A DNA stretch of 52,505 bases from Shewanella nanhaiensis (GCF_019457885.1 NZ_JAHZST010000023.1:1-52505); one strand, 5' to 3'; positions 42,486 through 52,442 are shown, numbered from the stretch's first letter. Notes: a model not told the origin generated them from the sequence alone. A program made the numbers and translations.

Positions 42486-43103
42486 TCAGCCAAAAAACAG
42501 ACGCCATAACCAAGAGGAGTCCAGATCTTCCTTACAGGTATGGTACTGGGCAGCATAACGCTTTGCCCTATCATCCACCCGCTTAGCAACCTTAATTAAC
42601 CAAGGTTTCTGGTTGTAGGTCTTACGTTTATATCCACCCCAACCCTCATGGTAATTGAGGTATTGATTGCGGGCATCCCATTTAGAAACACCATTGATCT
42701 TATTGGTTTTATAGATAAACCAGCCCATAAAATCCATGGCATCATCAAAGTTACTGCGACTCGACCAAGAGTTCCCCGTCTCTTTGACATAATCATCCCA
42801 AGTCATGGTTTTAGCTTGGGCATAACCATAGGCATCACTTGCTCTGCCAATAGGGATAAACCCAAGAAAATACTCCATTGGTGGCGCGGCATTATGCTTA
42901 AATGAACTCTCTTGATACATCATGGCCAGAGGGATATGAACAGGTACGCCCCACTTCTCCCGCGTGTTTTTAGCCGCCTCATACCAATCGCGATTCTCTT
43001 GATAGATAGAACATAAGTTCTCAGGTTCTTTAGGAGGAGAGGTCGCGCAGCCCGACAAGAAGATAGCCATAAATAACGCGATTATGTAGATAGAAGGTTT
43101 CAT
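42486..43103 (-). CDS. Lysozyme-like (SLT-type) lipoprotein
   Basis: 205 residues with lipobox LSGC (C19). The mature part resembles soluble lytic transglycosylases: IPLAMMYQESSFKHNA provides the catalytic glutamate, YGYAQAKTMTWDDY the GxxQ-like motif, and NQYLNYHEGWGGY the C-terminal aromatic motif. Likely cleaves peptidoglycan from the outer membrane. Start chosen at ATG 43103, as the frame's first codon (43106) is TTG. Confidence 0.8.
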   Translation of the reverse strand: MKPSIYIIALFMAIFLSGCATSPPKEPENLCSIYQENRDWYEAAKNTREKWGVPVHIPLAMMYQESSFKHNAAPPMEYFLGFIPIGRASDAYGYAQAKTMTWDDYVKETGNSWSSRSNFDDAMDFMGWFIYKTNKINGVSKWDARNQYLNYHEGWGGYKRKTYNQKPWLIKVAKRVDDRAKRYAAQYHTCKEDLDSSWLWRLFFG

Positions 43104-43192
43104 CAATGAAAATACCGAAAGGCTAAATTATCAAAGCCATAGTGTCACATTGATAGAAAAAAGAAGCAATTACAGGCCAGATAAAAACGGGA

Positions 43193-43630
43193 TTATTTTA
43201 TCTCAGGTAGCTCACACTCGTCCTCCTCTGCAAACCATACCTCTGGCTCCCAAAAAGCAGTATTGTTACCACGGTAGACTTTATCGGTATTAAACCTTGC
43301 CGCGATATGATACCTCTGATTAGCTTCAACCTTAACAGACAAGACTTTAGGCGTTCTCGCTGCCAGCTTCACCTTTAAAGCAGGAGAGTCTATCAACTCC
43401 GCCAGAGTAAACTCATAGACTCCGGGAGAGAGCTGATAGTTAGGTTTTGAGATAACAGGCTTACCATTAAGATGTGTCACCACTACGCGATAGATATTTT
43501 GCTCTCGATCGGGCTCTGAATAGCCCGACACAGTGCCACAATATCGGCTCGTATCAGGCTGAGATGCACACGCAGACAGGAGCAAGCACACTCCTAAAAG
43601 CAGTACAACCTGATTACCCCATAAGCTCAT
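43193..43630 (-). CDS. Small lipoprotein of unknown function
   Basis: 145 residues. Lipobox LSAC (C21), then a beta-rich domain (YELSPGVYEFTLAELI-like segment, VSVKVEANQRYHIAARFN) that suggests a carboxypeptidase-regulatory or PEGA-like fold. Coupled to gshA through a TGATG overlap, so it is likely co-translated. I do not recognise the family. Confidence 0.7.
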   Translation of the reverse strand: MSLWGNQVVLLLGVCLLLSACASQPDTSRYCGTVSGYSEPDREQNIYRVVVTHLNGKPVISKPNYQLSPGVYEFTLAELIDSPALKVKLAARTPKVLSVKVEANQRYHIAARFNTDKVYRGNNTAFWEPEVWFAEEDECELPEIK

Positions 43631-45258
43631 CAGGCGTTACTAACCTGAGTCTTGACCTCAGATGAGGGCTCAGCAAAATACTCAGCAAGAAACGCATCGA
43701 AACTTTGGTTGGTTTCAACCTCCATCACTCTCTGTTTCTCTATCGATTCCGCTGCAGCTTGTCGATACAGCTGTTCGACACTTTCTGGCAATGGATACTC
43801 ATTTAACGTATTAAAGTAGGTTTCAGCCAACGCCTTCACCCAGTAACCATGATCTGTTTGAGCCGATTTCAGCTCTTTCATAATTAAGCCAGAAATTGAA
43901 CGTTCAGGATCATCTACCGCCGCTCTCCATCGAATCAAGGCTTGGTGGTAAGCGCCATCACTGCCATCGTCAAGCAGTACACATAAACGCTCAAGATCAT
44001 CAAACAGCTGATTCATCCAAGCAGATAACGTGATTGATTCGCCGTTTCTGCTCAGCTCTAATCCTGGTTTACGCCCCTCTAAAATCACTCGACTCAAGTT
44101 ACTTGAGATCTCGGCCTCTTGAGCCGCATCACTCGCAGGCGCTGTATTTAACAGGCAGTGAAGTAGAAATAGATCTAAAAACCTTACTTGGGATGCTTCA
44201 ATACCGATAGGGCTATATGGATTAACATCCAAGGCTCTAACTTCAATATACTCTATACCCGCTCTTGCTAACGCCTCTGATGGCTTCTCACCATTTTCCG
44301 TGACCCGTTTAGCACGAATAGGTGAGTAAAATTCATTCTCAATCTGCAGTACATTGGCATTTAACTGACGATACTCACCATCAACTTTCACCCCAATCTC
44401 TTCAAAGTTTTTCGAGGACTTACCTATGGCTATTTTCATACCCGCCAAGTATTTATCCAGCGAGTCATAGCTGATATTAAGCTGCTCCTGCTCCTTGTTG
44501 GTATAGCCAAGGTCGCTCATACGCAGTGAGGTTGCATAGGGAAGATACAGGGTACCTTTGCCCATCTTCTCAAACGGTATATCTGTCTCTTGCTGTTTGA
44601 TAAAGGAGCTACACAGTGCTGGAGATGCGCCAAATAGATAGGGTAGTACCCACACCATACGGCGATAGTTACGGATCAAGCCAAGGTAGGACTCCGAAAT
44701 AAAATCACTTTTGCTAAGCGAGCTACCAGAGTAGGCATACAAGTTATCCCAAAGCTCATTTGAGACAGAGAAGTTAAAGTGTACCCCAGAAATAATCTGC
44801 ATCTGAGCGCCATATCGATAGGTTAGTCCTTTTCGATACAGACTCTTCATCATGCCTGAGTTTGAGATCCCATAATTAGCGATTGGGATATCTTTTACAT
44901 CACCAACATAGCAAGGCATGCTTACTGGCCAAAGTCTTTGATTATCAAGATTTTGAACTGTAAAAGCATGAGTGTAAGTCAGATCTTGTAGTAAGTTATC
45001 GATATCCTTGTAAACAGGAGTGATAAACTCTAACAGTGACTCACTGTAATCGGTTGTGATCCGCGAATGAGTTAACGCAGAGCCTAACGCTTGTGGATGA
45101 CGGTCGGTCGCAAGCTCTCCAGAGCCATTGATCCTCAATGCTTCACGCTCAATACCACGTTGCATTCCCTGTAGTGCATTACGCCCCTCAGAGTTCGAGA
45201 GATGCTCAATTACTTCATTGAAAGAGTTCAATATATTTTTCTCTAGTTTCGTCATCAT
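43630..45258 (-). CDS. gshA: Glutamate-cysteine ligase GshA
   Basis: 542 residues, type 1 (gammaproteobacterial) enzyme catalysing the first step of glutathione synthesis. MQRGIEREALRI (about 33-44), the TTDYSESLLEFITP active-site block (about 79-92), FNFSVSNELW, and YIEVRALDVNPYSPIGI are characteristic. Two adjacent ATGs are possible starts. It stands apart from gshB. The 3' partner is a lipoprotein overlapping by one base. Confidence 0.95.
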   Translation of the reverse strand: MMTKLEKNILNSFNEVIEHLSNSEGRNALQGMQRGIEREALRINGSGELATDRHPQALGSALTHSRITTDYSESLLEFITPVYKDIDNLLQDLTYTHAFTVQNLDNQRLWPVSMPCYVGDVKDIPIANYGISNSGMMKSLYRKGLTYRYGAQMQIISGVHFNFSVSNELWDNLYAYSGSSLSKSDFISESYLGLIRNYRRMVWVLPYLFGASPALCSSFIKQQETDIPFEKMGKGTLYLPYATSLRMSDLGYTNKEQEQLNISYDSLDKYLAGMKIAIGKSSKNFEEIGVKVDGEYRQLNANVLQIENEFYSPIRAKRVTENGEKPSEALARAGIEYIEVRALDVNPYSPIGIEASQVRFLDLFLLHCLLNTAPASDAAQEAEISSNLSRVILEGRKPGLELSRNGESITLSAWMNQLFDDLERLCVLLDDGSDGAYHQALIRWRAAVDDPERSISGLIMKELKSAQTDHGYWVKALAETYFNTLNEYPLPESVEQLYRQAAAESIEKQRVMEVETNQSFDAFLAEYFAEPSSEVKTQVSNA

Positions 45259-45481
45259 TTTTGTCTATATGTGTCAGACCAGCTTAAGTCCTATTTACTT
45301 TCAAAACGCCCTCTTATAGCAAGGTGGCAGGACTAGTAAGATGATGAACAAGGCTCCATCACGCTAGTTAACTCTCATTCGACCTATAAAGTAAAGCAGT
45401 ATCTGAAGCCACTCACTCTTAAGTTAATGGTGATCAGATACAACAACTCAGATCCTTAGATATATGGGGCTGCTATACAAA

Positions 45482-48316
45482 TTACAACTCTAAAATCGAA
45501 ACTGGATATCCAAGTGCTTTAATATCCGCCTCAATCTTGGCTCTATCCCCCACAATCACAAGGATCATCTGATCAAGCTTTAACTGCTCTTTCGCCAGTT
45601 GATTAAGCTCAGACTTAGTCACACTCTTGGTGAGCTCAGTCTGTTTATCGGTAAAGTTAGCATCTAGGCCGTAACGCTGGATACGACGCATAAAGCCAGC
45701 TTTTTGGTAAGGAGTCTCATAATCAAGTGCCTTACCTTGAGAGATAGAGGCTTTCATAAAGGCCAGCTCTTTATCTGTCATACCGTGAGCTTGGTATCGG
45801 TTAATCTCTTTAGCAAATTCAACCAAAGAGGCGGCGGTTACATCGGTTCTCACACTCGCCTTAGCTTCAAACACACCAAGCTCAATACCACCAGAGAAGA
45901 AACTTCGAGCGCCATAGGTGTAACCTTTATCTTCACGAAGGTTAAGGTTAATACGGCTATTAAAAGCGCCGCCTAAGGGATAGTTCATCAGATATGATTT
46001 AAAAAACTCCCCTGTTGCATCCCATGGCAACCCCTGCTTACCTATCTTGATAACCGACTGAGCAGCGCCAGGCTTATCCAAAATGTAAACAGTTCCGCCT
46101 TTAAGCTCTGGCAAATCTGTTAATGCAGGCAGAGTCGAAGCCTCACCAGTCCAGTGAGATAACCCACTAAGTTTGGCCAGCACCTCAGTTTCATTGAGGT
46201 TACTCACAGCGACAATTTGCGCATTACCACCTGTATATTGCTGACGATAAAAAGCTTTTATATCCTCTAAGGTTAACCCTGATACTGTCTCTAAGGTACC
46301 ATTACTGCTAACCCCTAGTGGGCTCTCGGTACCGTAGAGTAAACCATCAAAGGCGGTTTCGGCGGTATAGTTAGGATCTGACATCATATGCTGCAGGCTT
46401 TGGAGCTGTTGCTGTTTAAGACGCTTAAAATCTTCACTTTTGAAGGCTGGCTCAAACAGGCGCTCTTCGACAATGGCCAAGGTTTCATCTAGATGAGAGG
46501 TTAAACTCGAGATCTGAATGTAGCTCTGATAGCCACTAGCACCAAAGCTCACACGACTGCCTAACATCTCCAATGCTTGCGCCAACTCCTCTGCACTATG
46601 CTTCTGACTTGACTCATTGAGCATGGCCGCTGTTAACCCAGCAAGCCCAGCTTTGCTAACCGGGACTAACCTGTGACCACCATTGAGGTATATCACTAGC
46701 TCAACCGTCGGTGTCTCTTCACTCTCGGTGCCAATCACCTCAATGCCGTTGGCAAGCTTGCCTCGCCATAGCTCTGGAGATTTAAGCACCGGCGCTTCAC
46801 CCGCAGCAGGCATAACCGTTCGATCGAATGAGGAGGTGATCTGTTGATGTGTATCTAGCTCTTTTACCGCAACATCTGATACCGTCAGTACAGGTGGAGT
46901 AAAATTATCTTCATGGGCAATCAACTGCTTCTGCCCTTCAGGCACAACACTTATCACCACCATAGGCTTATTTTTAATATAAGTGTTAAAGACGCGCATC
47001 ACGTCAGCTTTAGTGACATTAGCATAGCGAGCTAAGTCTGAAGCGATCATATTCGGGTTGCCCGAAAATGTCTGATTAAAGGCCAGTGTCGACACCTTAC
47101 CAGAGACACTTTGCAGACCAAAGATGGTACCGGCTTCAAATTGCACCTTCACCTTCTGCAGATCTTCATCTGTCACGCCGCGGGCCTCAAACTCTTCAAT
47201 GGACTGCTTCATCTTCTGTTCAAGATCTTTTAGCTGCCCGCCTTTAGCTGGGTTTGCTAAGGCGTACATAGAAAACTGACAAGCAAGCTCCTGACAGGGG
47301 TGACTCACCCCCGCCTGAACGGCATAGCCATCTTTAACTAAGTTTTTATAGAAGATAGAGGTTTTGCCACCTCCGAGAATGTTCGAGAGCAGATCCAGCG
47401 CCGCTTCATCTTCATGGCGAGCATAAACGGTTGGGAAACCAATTCGAATCAAAGGAAGATGCACCTTGTCTTCCATTGAGATATAACGGGTCTTATCTAA
47501 GGTGACTAATGACTTCTTATCTGATGTGACTTCGGGCCCAGATGGGATCTCACCAAAGTACTTATTTATCCAAGCTAACGTTTGCAACTCATCAAAATCA
47601 CCACCCACAGTTAAAGTGGCGTTATTCGGTCCATACCAACGTTTAAAGAAGTTTTTAACATCAGCTAAACTCGCCCTTTCCAGATCTTCAGGCCAACCAA
47701 TCACAGGCCAAGAGTATTGATGCCCTTGGGGGTAGAAAGCTTGATTAAACTGCTCACCCATACGACCATATGGCTGATTGTCGATGCGCTGAGCACGTTC
47801 ATTTTTGACGGTTTCACGCTGAACCTCAAACTTTTCCTCCGTTAACGCAGGAAGGAAAAAGCCCATACGATCTGATTCAAGCCAGAGCATCTTCTCCAGC
47901 TGATTACTGGGTACAGTTTCAAAATAGTTGGTTCTATCTGTATTGGTTGTGCCGTTAAGGTTTCCGCCAGCTTGGGTCACTGTTTTAAAGTGCTGCTCAT
48001 CGCCAACATGCTGGGAACCTTGAAACATCATATGTTCAAAAAGGTGAGCAAAGCCTGAACGTCCCTCTAGCTCTCTCGCCGAGCCCACATGGTAGGTCAC
48101 ATCGACATGCACTAAAGGATCCGATCTATCTTGATGCAGGAGAACCGTGAGGCCATTAGCGAGCTGATATTTTTTATAGGCAATACCGACCTCTGAATCA
48201 GCTAGGCTAACCGATTCAATCAGGCTGACACCTTTAGGCAGGTTTGACTCGGCCTCTTGACTTGCACATCCTGCCAACGCGGCAGAGATAGCCACGGCTA
48301 ATATCCATCTTCTCAC
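45482..48316 (-). CDS. M16 family zinc protease, lipoprotein
   Basis: About 944 residues, pitrilysin-like with two homologous halves. Zinc motif H91-L-F-E94-H95 in FAHLFEHMMF, plus a downstream glutamate in VKNERAQRI; the second half lacks the motif, as usual. The frame opens at ATG 48373 within the YqaA gene, but GTG 48316 has AAGGAG seven nt upstream and yields a lipobox signal peptide (LAGC, C17). Probably outer-membrane anchored, degrading peptides in the periplasm. Confidence 0.92.
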   Translation of the reverse strand: MRRWILAVAISAALAGCASQEAESNLPKGVSLIESVSLADSEVGIAYKKYQLANGLTVLLHQDRSDPLVHVDVTYHVGSARELEGRSGFAHLFEHMMFQGSQHVGDEQHFKTVTQAGGNLNGTTNTDRTNYFETVPSNQLEKMLWLESDRMGFFLPALTEEKFEVQRETVKNERAQRIDNQPYGRMGEQFNQAFYPQGHQYSWPVIGWPEDLERASLADVKNFFKRWYGPNNATLTVGGDFDELQTLAWINKYFGEIPSGPEVTSDKKSLVTLDKTRYISMEDKVHLPLIRIGFPTVYARHEDEAALDLLSNILGGGKTSIFYKNLVKDGYAVQAGVSHPCQELACQFSMYALANPAKGGQLKDLEQKMKQSIEEFEARGVTDEDLQKVKVQFEAGTIFGLQSVSGKVSTLAFNQTFSGNPNMIASDLARYANVTKADVMRVFNTYIKNKPMVVISVVPEGQKQLIAHEDNFTPPVLTVSDVAVKELDTHQQITSSFDRTVMPAAGEAPVLKSPELWRGKLANGIEVIGTESEETPTVELVIYLNGGHRLVPVSKAGLAGLTAAMLNESSQKHSAEELAQALEMLGSRVSFGASGYQSYIQISSLTSHLDETLAIVEERLFEPAFKSEDFKRLKQQQLQSLQHMMSDPNYTAETAFDGLLYGTESPLGVSSNGTLETVSGLTLEDIKAFYRQQYTGGNAQIVAVSNLNETEVLAKLSGLSHWTGEASTLPALTDLPELKGGTVYILDKPGAAQSVIKIGKQGLPWDATGEFFKSYLMNYPLGGAFNSRINLNLREDKGYTYGARSFFSGGIELGVFEAKASVRTDVTAASLVEFAKEINRYQAHGMTDKELAFMKASISQGKALDYETPYQKAGFMRRIQRYGLDANFTDKQTELTKSVTKSELNQLAKEQLKLDQMILVIVGDRAKIEADIKALGYPVSILEL

Positions 48317-48353
48317 TGTAAAACTCCTTATAAACCGAGTCTCTACCCGGTAT

Positions 48354-48776
48354 TTATAACCATTGAAGCGCAAAAGCTGCCACTAAGAGATAACGAATGC
48401 ACTTACCTATTAATATCATCAGAGTCGATCTAAGCAGTGGAAGTTTCATCCACCCTGCTAATAAACATAAAAGATCACCGATTAACGGTGCCCAAGACAG
48501 TAGCAGTGCCCAATAACCATATTTTTGAATCATGTTCACGCTGTGACGGTATTTACCCTGCGTCATCGCCTCTGGACTGCGTGCAAACCGACCTAAACGC
48601 CCTAAATAGAAGCTGGTCATGGCACCGAGAGTATTGCCTATTGTTGCAACAACCACTAAAGATAGCCATTCAGAACGGCTTTCATTTAACAGAGCGACAA
48701 GTAAAACTTCTGATCCTCCCGGTAACAGGGTTGCAGCAAGAAAAGCGGCACTAAACATCAACCATAACGTTGTCAT
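48354..48776 (-). CDS. YqaA/DedA-like membrane protein
   Basis: 140 residues with four or five hydrophobic helices and the SNARE-associated/VTT pattern: LLPGGSEVLLVALL, ATIGNTLGAMTSFYLGR, and ALLLSWAPLIGDLLCLLAGWMKLPL. It lacks the longer DedA N terminus. A lipid scramblase-like or transport role is guessed from the family. The M16 gene begins 37 nt after its stop, so an operon is likely. Confidence 0.85.
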   Translation of the reverse strand: MTTLWLMFSAAFLAATLLPGGSEVLLVALLNESRSEWLSLVVVATIGNTLGAMTSFYLGRLGRFARSPEAMTQGKYRHSVNMIQKYGYWALLLSWAPLIGDLLCLLAGWMKLPLLRSTLMILIGKCIRYLLVAAFALQWL

Positions 48777-49077
48777 AAAAGCTTACCTAATGAAAAATCG
48801 TAATTTTTTATTTTTATTCGGTAAAACATGTTTCATGTTAATCACCTGTTAACCATTAAAGTTATTAAAACAAACTCTATTATCACAATAAGTTATAACG
48901 AAATCGGTTTGTTTTGCAAGTAGTGCTATCTATACAATGAAAACATCGGATAATGGCCTAACTTCTTTGCTCCTGTATTGAGCAGATAAAATATTACTTA
49001 CTGACTTATTACCTCAATGATCTCAAAGGGCAGTTTGATATCCTTTAGGTAAAATAATAAAAATTGGAAAATTCATA
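48777..49077. other. 301-bp divergent region, YqaA / symporter
   Basis: Strongly AT-rich; presumably two divergent promoters. No ORF, repeat or hairpin that I can support. Confidence 0.4.
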
Positions 49078-50358
49078 ATGTGGCAAACCATTAAGCAGAT
49101 CCCCTTTTGGCAGAAAGTCTTAGCTGGCTTTATTTTAGGTGCCAGCATAGGTGTTATTTTCGGCGAATCAGCAACGGCACTCAAGCCCCTTGGCGATCTA
49201 TTTATCAGTGCAATTAAGATGTTAGTTGCCCCACTCGTCTTCTGTGCCATCGTGGTCAGCATCACCTCGCTCGGTTCGCAAGTGAGCCTAAAACGACTCA
49301 GTTTTAAAACCTTAGCCATGTTTATGTTCACAGGTACCTTAGCCTCATTAATAGGGTTAACCGTAGGTTCGCTTATCGATATGGGCGGCTCGATGGAGCT
49401 AGTAACAACTGAGGTACGTGAACGTCATGTCCCAGGATTTGCCCAGGTGCTGTTGGATATGATCCCAGTTAACCCGTTTGCTTCGCTCGCCGAAGGTAAG
49501 GTATTGCAGATCATTGTTTTTGCGGCATTGGTCGGCATAGCCATCAACAAGGTAGGTGAGAAAGCCGTCCCATTAAAACAGGCATTCGAAGCGGGTGCAG
49601 AGGTGATGTTCCAACTCACTCGCATGGTACTTCAGCTCACCCCTATCGGTGTATTTGGTTTAATGGCTTGGGTCGTGGGTGAATATGGTCTTTCGACTCT
49701 ACTTCCTTTAGGTAAGTTTATTGCCGCTATCTACATCGCTGCACTTATCCATATTATCTTTGTTTACGGTGGGCTAATAAAATTTGCCGCTAAACTCAGT
49801 CCACTGCAGTTCTTCCGTAAAGCGATGCCGGCTCAACTGGTTGCCTTTACTACCGCATCAAGCTTCGGTACTTTACCAGCAAGCACACGTTGTACTGAAT
49901 CTATGGGTGTCTCTAAACAGTACGGTGCTTTTGTACTGCCTTTAGGCGCAACCATGAATATGGATGGCTGTGGTGGTATCTATCCCGCTATTGCTGCCAT
50001 ATTTATCGCTCAAATCTATGGTATTCCACTGGACATGACCGACTACATGCTAATTGCGGTTACCGCCACCGTGGCCTCTGTAGGCACAGCAGGTGTACCA
50101 GGAAGCGCCATGGTGATGCTGTCGGTAACCTTAGGCGTTGTCGGCTTACCATTAGAAGGTATCGCCTTTATCGCTGCTATCGACCGCATCATAGATATGA
50201 TCCGTACCAGTACTAACGTAACTGGGGATATGATGACGGCAGTGGTGATAGGAAAATCTGAAGGCCAACTCGATGTGCAGCAGTTTTATAACAATCAAGA
50301 GGCCGACACCATTGAGGAGTCGCCACAAGCCACAACTCAATCTAAATCGGCGTCTTAG
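49078..50358 (+). CDS. Dicarboxylate/amino acid:cation symporter (DAACS)
   Basis: 426 residues, inner membrane, about eight transmembrane helices and two re-entrant hairpins. Serine-rich AFTTASSFGTLPAST (HP1) and NMDGCGG-type motif are typical; TAGVPGSAMVML (HP2) and DRIIDMIRTSTNVTGD close the site. Glutamate, aspartate or C4-dicarboxylate uptake driven by Na+ or H+. The missing proton-specific residues cannot be judged by eye. Terminator follows. Confidence 0.93.
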   Translation: MWQTIKQIPFWQKVLAGFILGASIGVIFGESATALKPLGDLFISAIKMLVAPLVFCAIVVSITSLGSQVSLKRLSFKTLAMFMFTGTLASLIGLTVGSLIDMGGSMELVTTEVRERHVPGFAQVLLDMIPVNPFASLAEGKVLQIIVFAALVGIAINKVGEKAVPLKQAFEAGAEVMFQLTRMVLQLTPIGVFGLMAWVVGEYGLSTLLPLGKFIAAIYIAALIHIIFVYGGLIKFAAKLSPLQFFRKAMPAQLVAFTTASSFGTLPASTRCTESMGVSKQYGAFVLPLGATMNMDGCGGIYPAIAAIFIAQIYGIPLDMTDYMLIAVTATVASVGTAGVPGSAMVMLSVTLGVVGLPLEGIAFIAAIDRIIDMIRTSTNVTGDMMTAVVIGKSEGQLDVQQFYNNQEADTIEESPQATTQSKSAS

Positions 50359-50396
50359 CAAGATCACAAATTTTTGACTTAGATAAGTCATCGATA

Positions 50397-50422
50397 ATCA
50401 AGCCGCCTTTGCGGCTTGATTT
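50397..50422 (+). terminator. Terminator after the symporter gene
   Basis: ATCAAGCCGC / GCGGCTTGAT, loop CTTT, followed by TTGTT. Confidence 0.8.
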
Positions 50423-50517
50423 GTTCCTAGAGACCCTAATATACTGTTCAAATTAAGTTATTTAGTATTATACTTATCTCTATTCCTAGACCTTGGCGCA
50501 GAAAATAAGGCAAATAT

Positions 50518-50703
50518 ATGGCAAAGTTTTTCCTACTCCCTATTATCTTATGCCTTTTTTGGACACTCTTTTTACACTTCAATGGCGTGCCAATTAAACA
50601 GGGTAAAAAAGGCTTTATCTACATAATAGCCATCAGCGCAACCATCATCCTCTCCCTCGGTTTGCTATTGTGGATCACCGCAGAGCAAAACATACGTAGC
50701 TAA
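50518..50703 (+). CDS. Small two-helix membrane protein
   Basis: 61 residues: transmembrane helix about 5-22, polar turn with VPIKQGKKG, second helix about 33-53, short charged tail. Good AAGG before the ATG and codon use like its neighbours, so I think it is real. Family and role are unknown. Confidence 0.6.
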   Translation: MAKFFLLPIILCLFWTLFLHFNGVPIKQGKKGFIYIIAISATIILSLGLLLWITAEQNIRS

Positions 50704-50820
50704 GCCTAATCCGCAAAACCGATACCGACCTCCTCATTTTAAATGGATCTGTCGCTGTATTTGTAGTATAAGCACTCCCAAATAAGCTCCATCATTTAAA
50801 TTAGCGGTGTCCAGAAGTCC

Positions 50821-51156
50821 ATGTCAGATAAATTTTTCTTTAAAGGGCGTAAAACCCCTAAGCCTAAACATGAAAGTTTTGGCTACAACACTAAGCGCGC
50901 CTCAAAACTTGGTACGAGTGATAACCCTCTTAACTTAGTTGTTAGTAATGAAGCCCGCAGAGCCGAAATCGAAGCTCTATTAAGCACCCACGAGCTAACG
51001 GCTAATATTGAAGTAAATTCAGAGCGTGAGGAGAATACACTTGAGCTAGATGGTGTATTAAATAAACCTCAGACCACTCGATTCGATAAGAAGCCCAACA
51101 GAAATGAACCTTGTCCTTGCGGTAGTGGCAACAAATTTAAAAAGTGCTGTGGTTAA
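50821..51156 (+). CDS. SEC-C motif protein, PBPRA1643 family
   Basis: 111 residues. The C terminus NEPCPCGSGNKFKKCCG is a textbook SEC-C zinc motif (CxCx8CC). The N-terminal part, with KFFFKGRKTPKPKHESFGYNTKRASKLGT, matches the PBPRA1643-type small SEC-C/SWIM-like family found in marine gammaproteobacteria. May bind nucleic acid or ribosome-associated targets (inference). Confidence 0.85.
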   Translation: MSDKFFFKGRKTPKPKHESFGYNTKRASKLGTSDNPLNLVVSNEARRAEIEALLSTHELTANIEVNSEREENTLELDGVLNKPQTTRFDKKPNRNEPCPCGSGNKFKKCCG

Positions 51157-51230
51157 CAGCTGCCAAATAAAAATGTCACTAATTTAATTGTAAATTAGTG
51201 ACATATCTAATCTCTAAAACAAAATACCAT

Positions 51231-51416
51231 CTACATATTACGTGAGATAACCGTTAAGTGTTGCTCTAGCTCATCTTCAGTTTTAGGCAATGAAACTAGC
51301 TCAAAGGTCAATGGATCCCCACCATTGAGCATAAACACTGATAACTCACCATGATCATAGTGGAACCATTTACCATTGATGCAAAGGTCCGTGTAGCAAT
51401 TTGGCAATAATTCCAT
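51231..51416 (-). CDS. Small conserved-looking protein of unknown function
   Basis: 61 residues from ATG 51416, which has AGAGGTG upstream; the frame itself extends to 51452. The compact beta-rich sequence (CINGKWFHYDHGELSVFMLNGGDPLTFELVSLP) looks like a genuine folded domain. No family recognised. Confidence 0.6.
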   Translation of the reverse strand: MELLPNCYTDLCINGKWFHYDHGELSVFMLNGGDPLTFELVSLPKTEDELEQHLTVISRNM

Positions 51417-51704
51417 AGGCACACCTCTTATTTTTGTCGTTCTAGTCCGCAACTAAAGATAGCTGACGTGATATAAGTCACCTTCATAAGACCTCATCTG
51501 ACCTAGAGGCACCTTGATCTACATCAAATACCAAATAGATAGAATTGATAAACCTAGTGAAAGGCAAAATATAAAACTAATTATCTAATGATAACTGAGG
51601 AGATTTGGCGTTATATTTCAAAATACTATTCAGAGGGAGTTTAAAACGTTGAAATGATGAGTAACACATCGAACCTAAGTGAATTTTAAGCCGAAAGCTA
51701 TCCC

Positions 51705-52292
51705 TTACTTTAGTTTCTCGTTCCTCGATTTGTGCAGGGAAAACAGAAACTCTCTGATCACATCCTGATCATGGTTCAAGCATTCAAATCTTGCCGCAAA
51801 CACATGTCTGTCGGCTCTCACAGGTTCAAGCTGCAACTCAACATGCTTCTGATCCGGAAGGTTGAGATATAAGACTTTCCCATCAATTCCTTGTTTGAGC
51901 GCCTTAGGATCTTGTATCCGCAGCGTTAAACCTGTCGATGAGAGCGAGAGAATATCACCCAGCTGATTATCTGTTTCGTCAGTTAAGGTAACATCTTCAG
52001 GTTGTTTCACACGCCAGCTACGTTCATGGCCATTGATATCAATCACCTCTGGCGTACCAAAATTTGGTCTTAGTCCACCAAATTCATCTTTTTCAATCTT
52101 AAGCGGGATCCACAGCTTATACCCCTGCCCCTCAGCTAAGAGAGACAAGCTTGACTGATGGAGAATTGAAGCCAAAGAACTGGGTATTTGAGTTTGAATA
52201 TCCAGGACTTTATTACTTTCTCCAACTAGATCGGTTGATGTCGATGAGAACAGCTCCTGAAAGAGTGCTACTTCATCTGTCGAGAAGTCCAT
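51705..52292 (-). CDS. PilZ-like domain protein
   Basis: 195 residues. Residues about 92-185 look PilZ-like: RSWRV then LGDILSLSSTGLTLRI, where the second resembles D-x-S-x-x-G, and FAARFECL near the end. The first arginine motif (RxxxR) is degenerate, so c-di-GMP binding is uncertain. The N terminus is helical without signal peptide. No neighbour informs its role. Confidence 0.5.
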   Translation of the reverse strand: MDFSTDEVALFQELFSSTSTDLVGESNKVLDIQTQIPSSLASILHQSSLSLLAEGQGYKLWIPLKIEKDEFGGLRPNFGTPEVIDINGHERSWRVKQPEDVTLTDETDNQLGDILSLSSTGLTLRIQDPKALKQGIDGKVLYLNLPDQKHVELQLEPVRADRHVFAARFECLNHDQDVIREFLFSLHKSRNEKLK

Positions 52293-52390
52293 ATTGCTTT
52301 TACTACATAAGGTGGTCCAAGTTGATTATAAAGTGTTCACCCCTTAGCTTCAATCCCTATTTGTCTGACGCAAATTGTTAAGTAAAGAAT

Positions 52391-52410
52391 CCACCTTCTG
52401 AAGAAGGTGG
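52391..52410. repeat. Hairpin with TGAA loop (right edge), covarying with 86-109
   Basis: CCACCTTC-TGAA-GAAGGTGG: same stem as the left-edge hairpin except that one A-T pair is a T-A pair. That is a compensatory change, which indicates the structure is what is conserved. Confidence 0.65.
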
Positions 52411-52420
52411 CTTTGCATTA

Positions 52421-52437
52421 GCCCCCTAAAAGGGGGC
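52421..52437 (-). terminator. Hairpin downstream of partial right-edge gene
   Basis: GCCCCCT / AGGGGGC with a 3-nt loop, five bases after the stop of the truncated minus-strand gene. No T-run follows. Confidence 0.5.
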
Positions 52438-52442
52438 GTTGT

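Noticed and set aside
49023..49331. 102-codon minus-strand ORF under the symporter gene
   Set aside because: Shadow of a strongly conserved transporter; no independent evidence.
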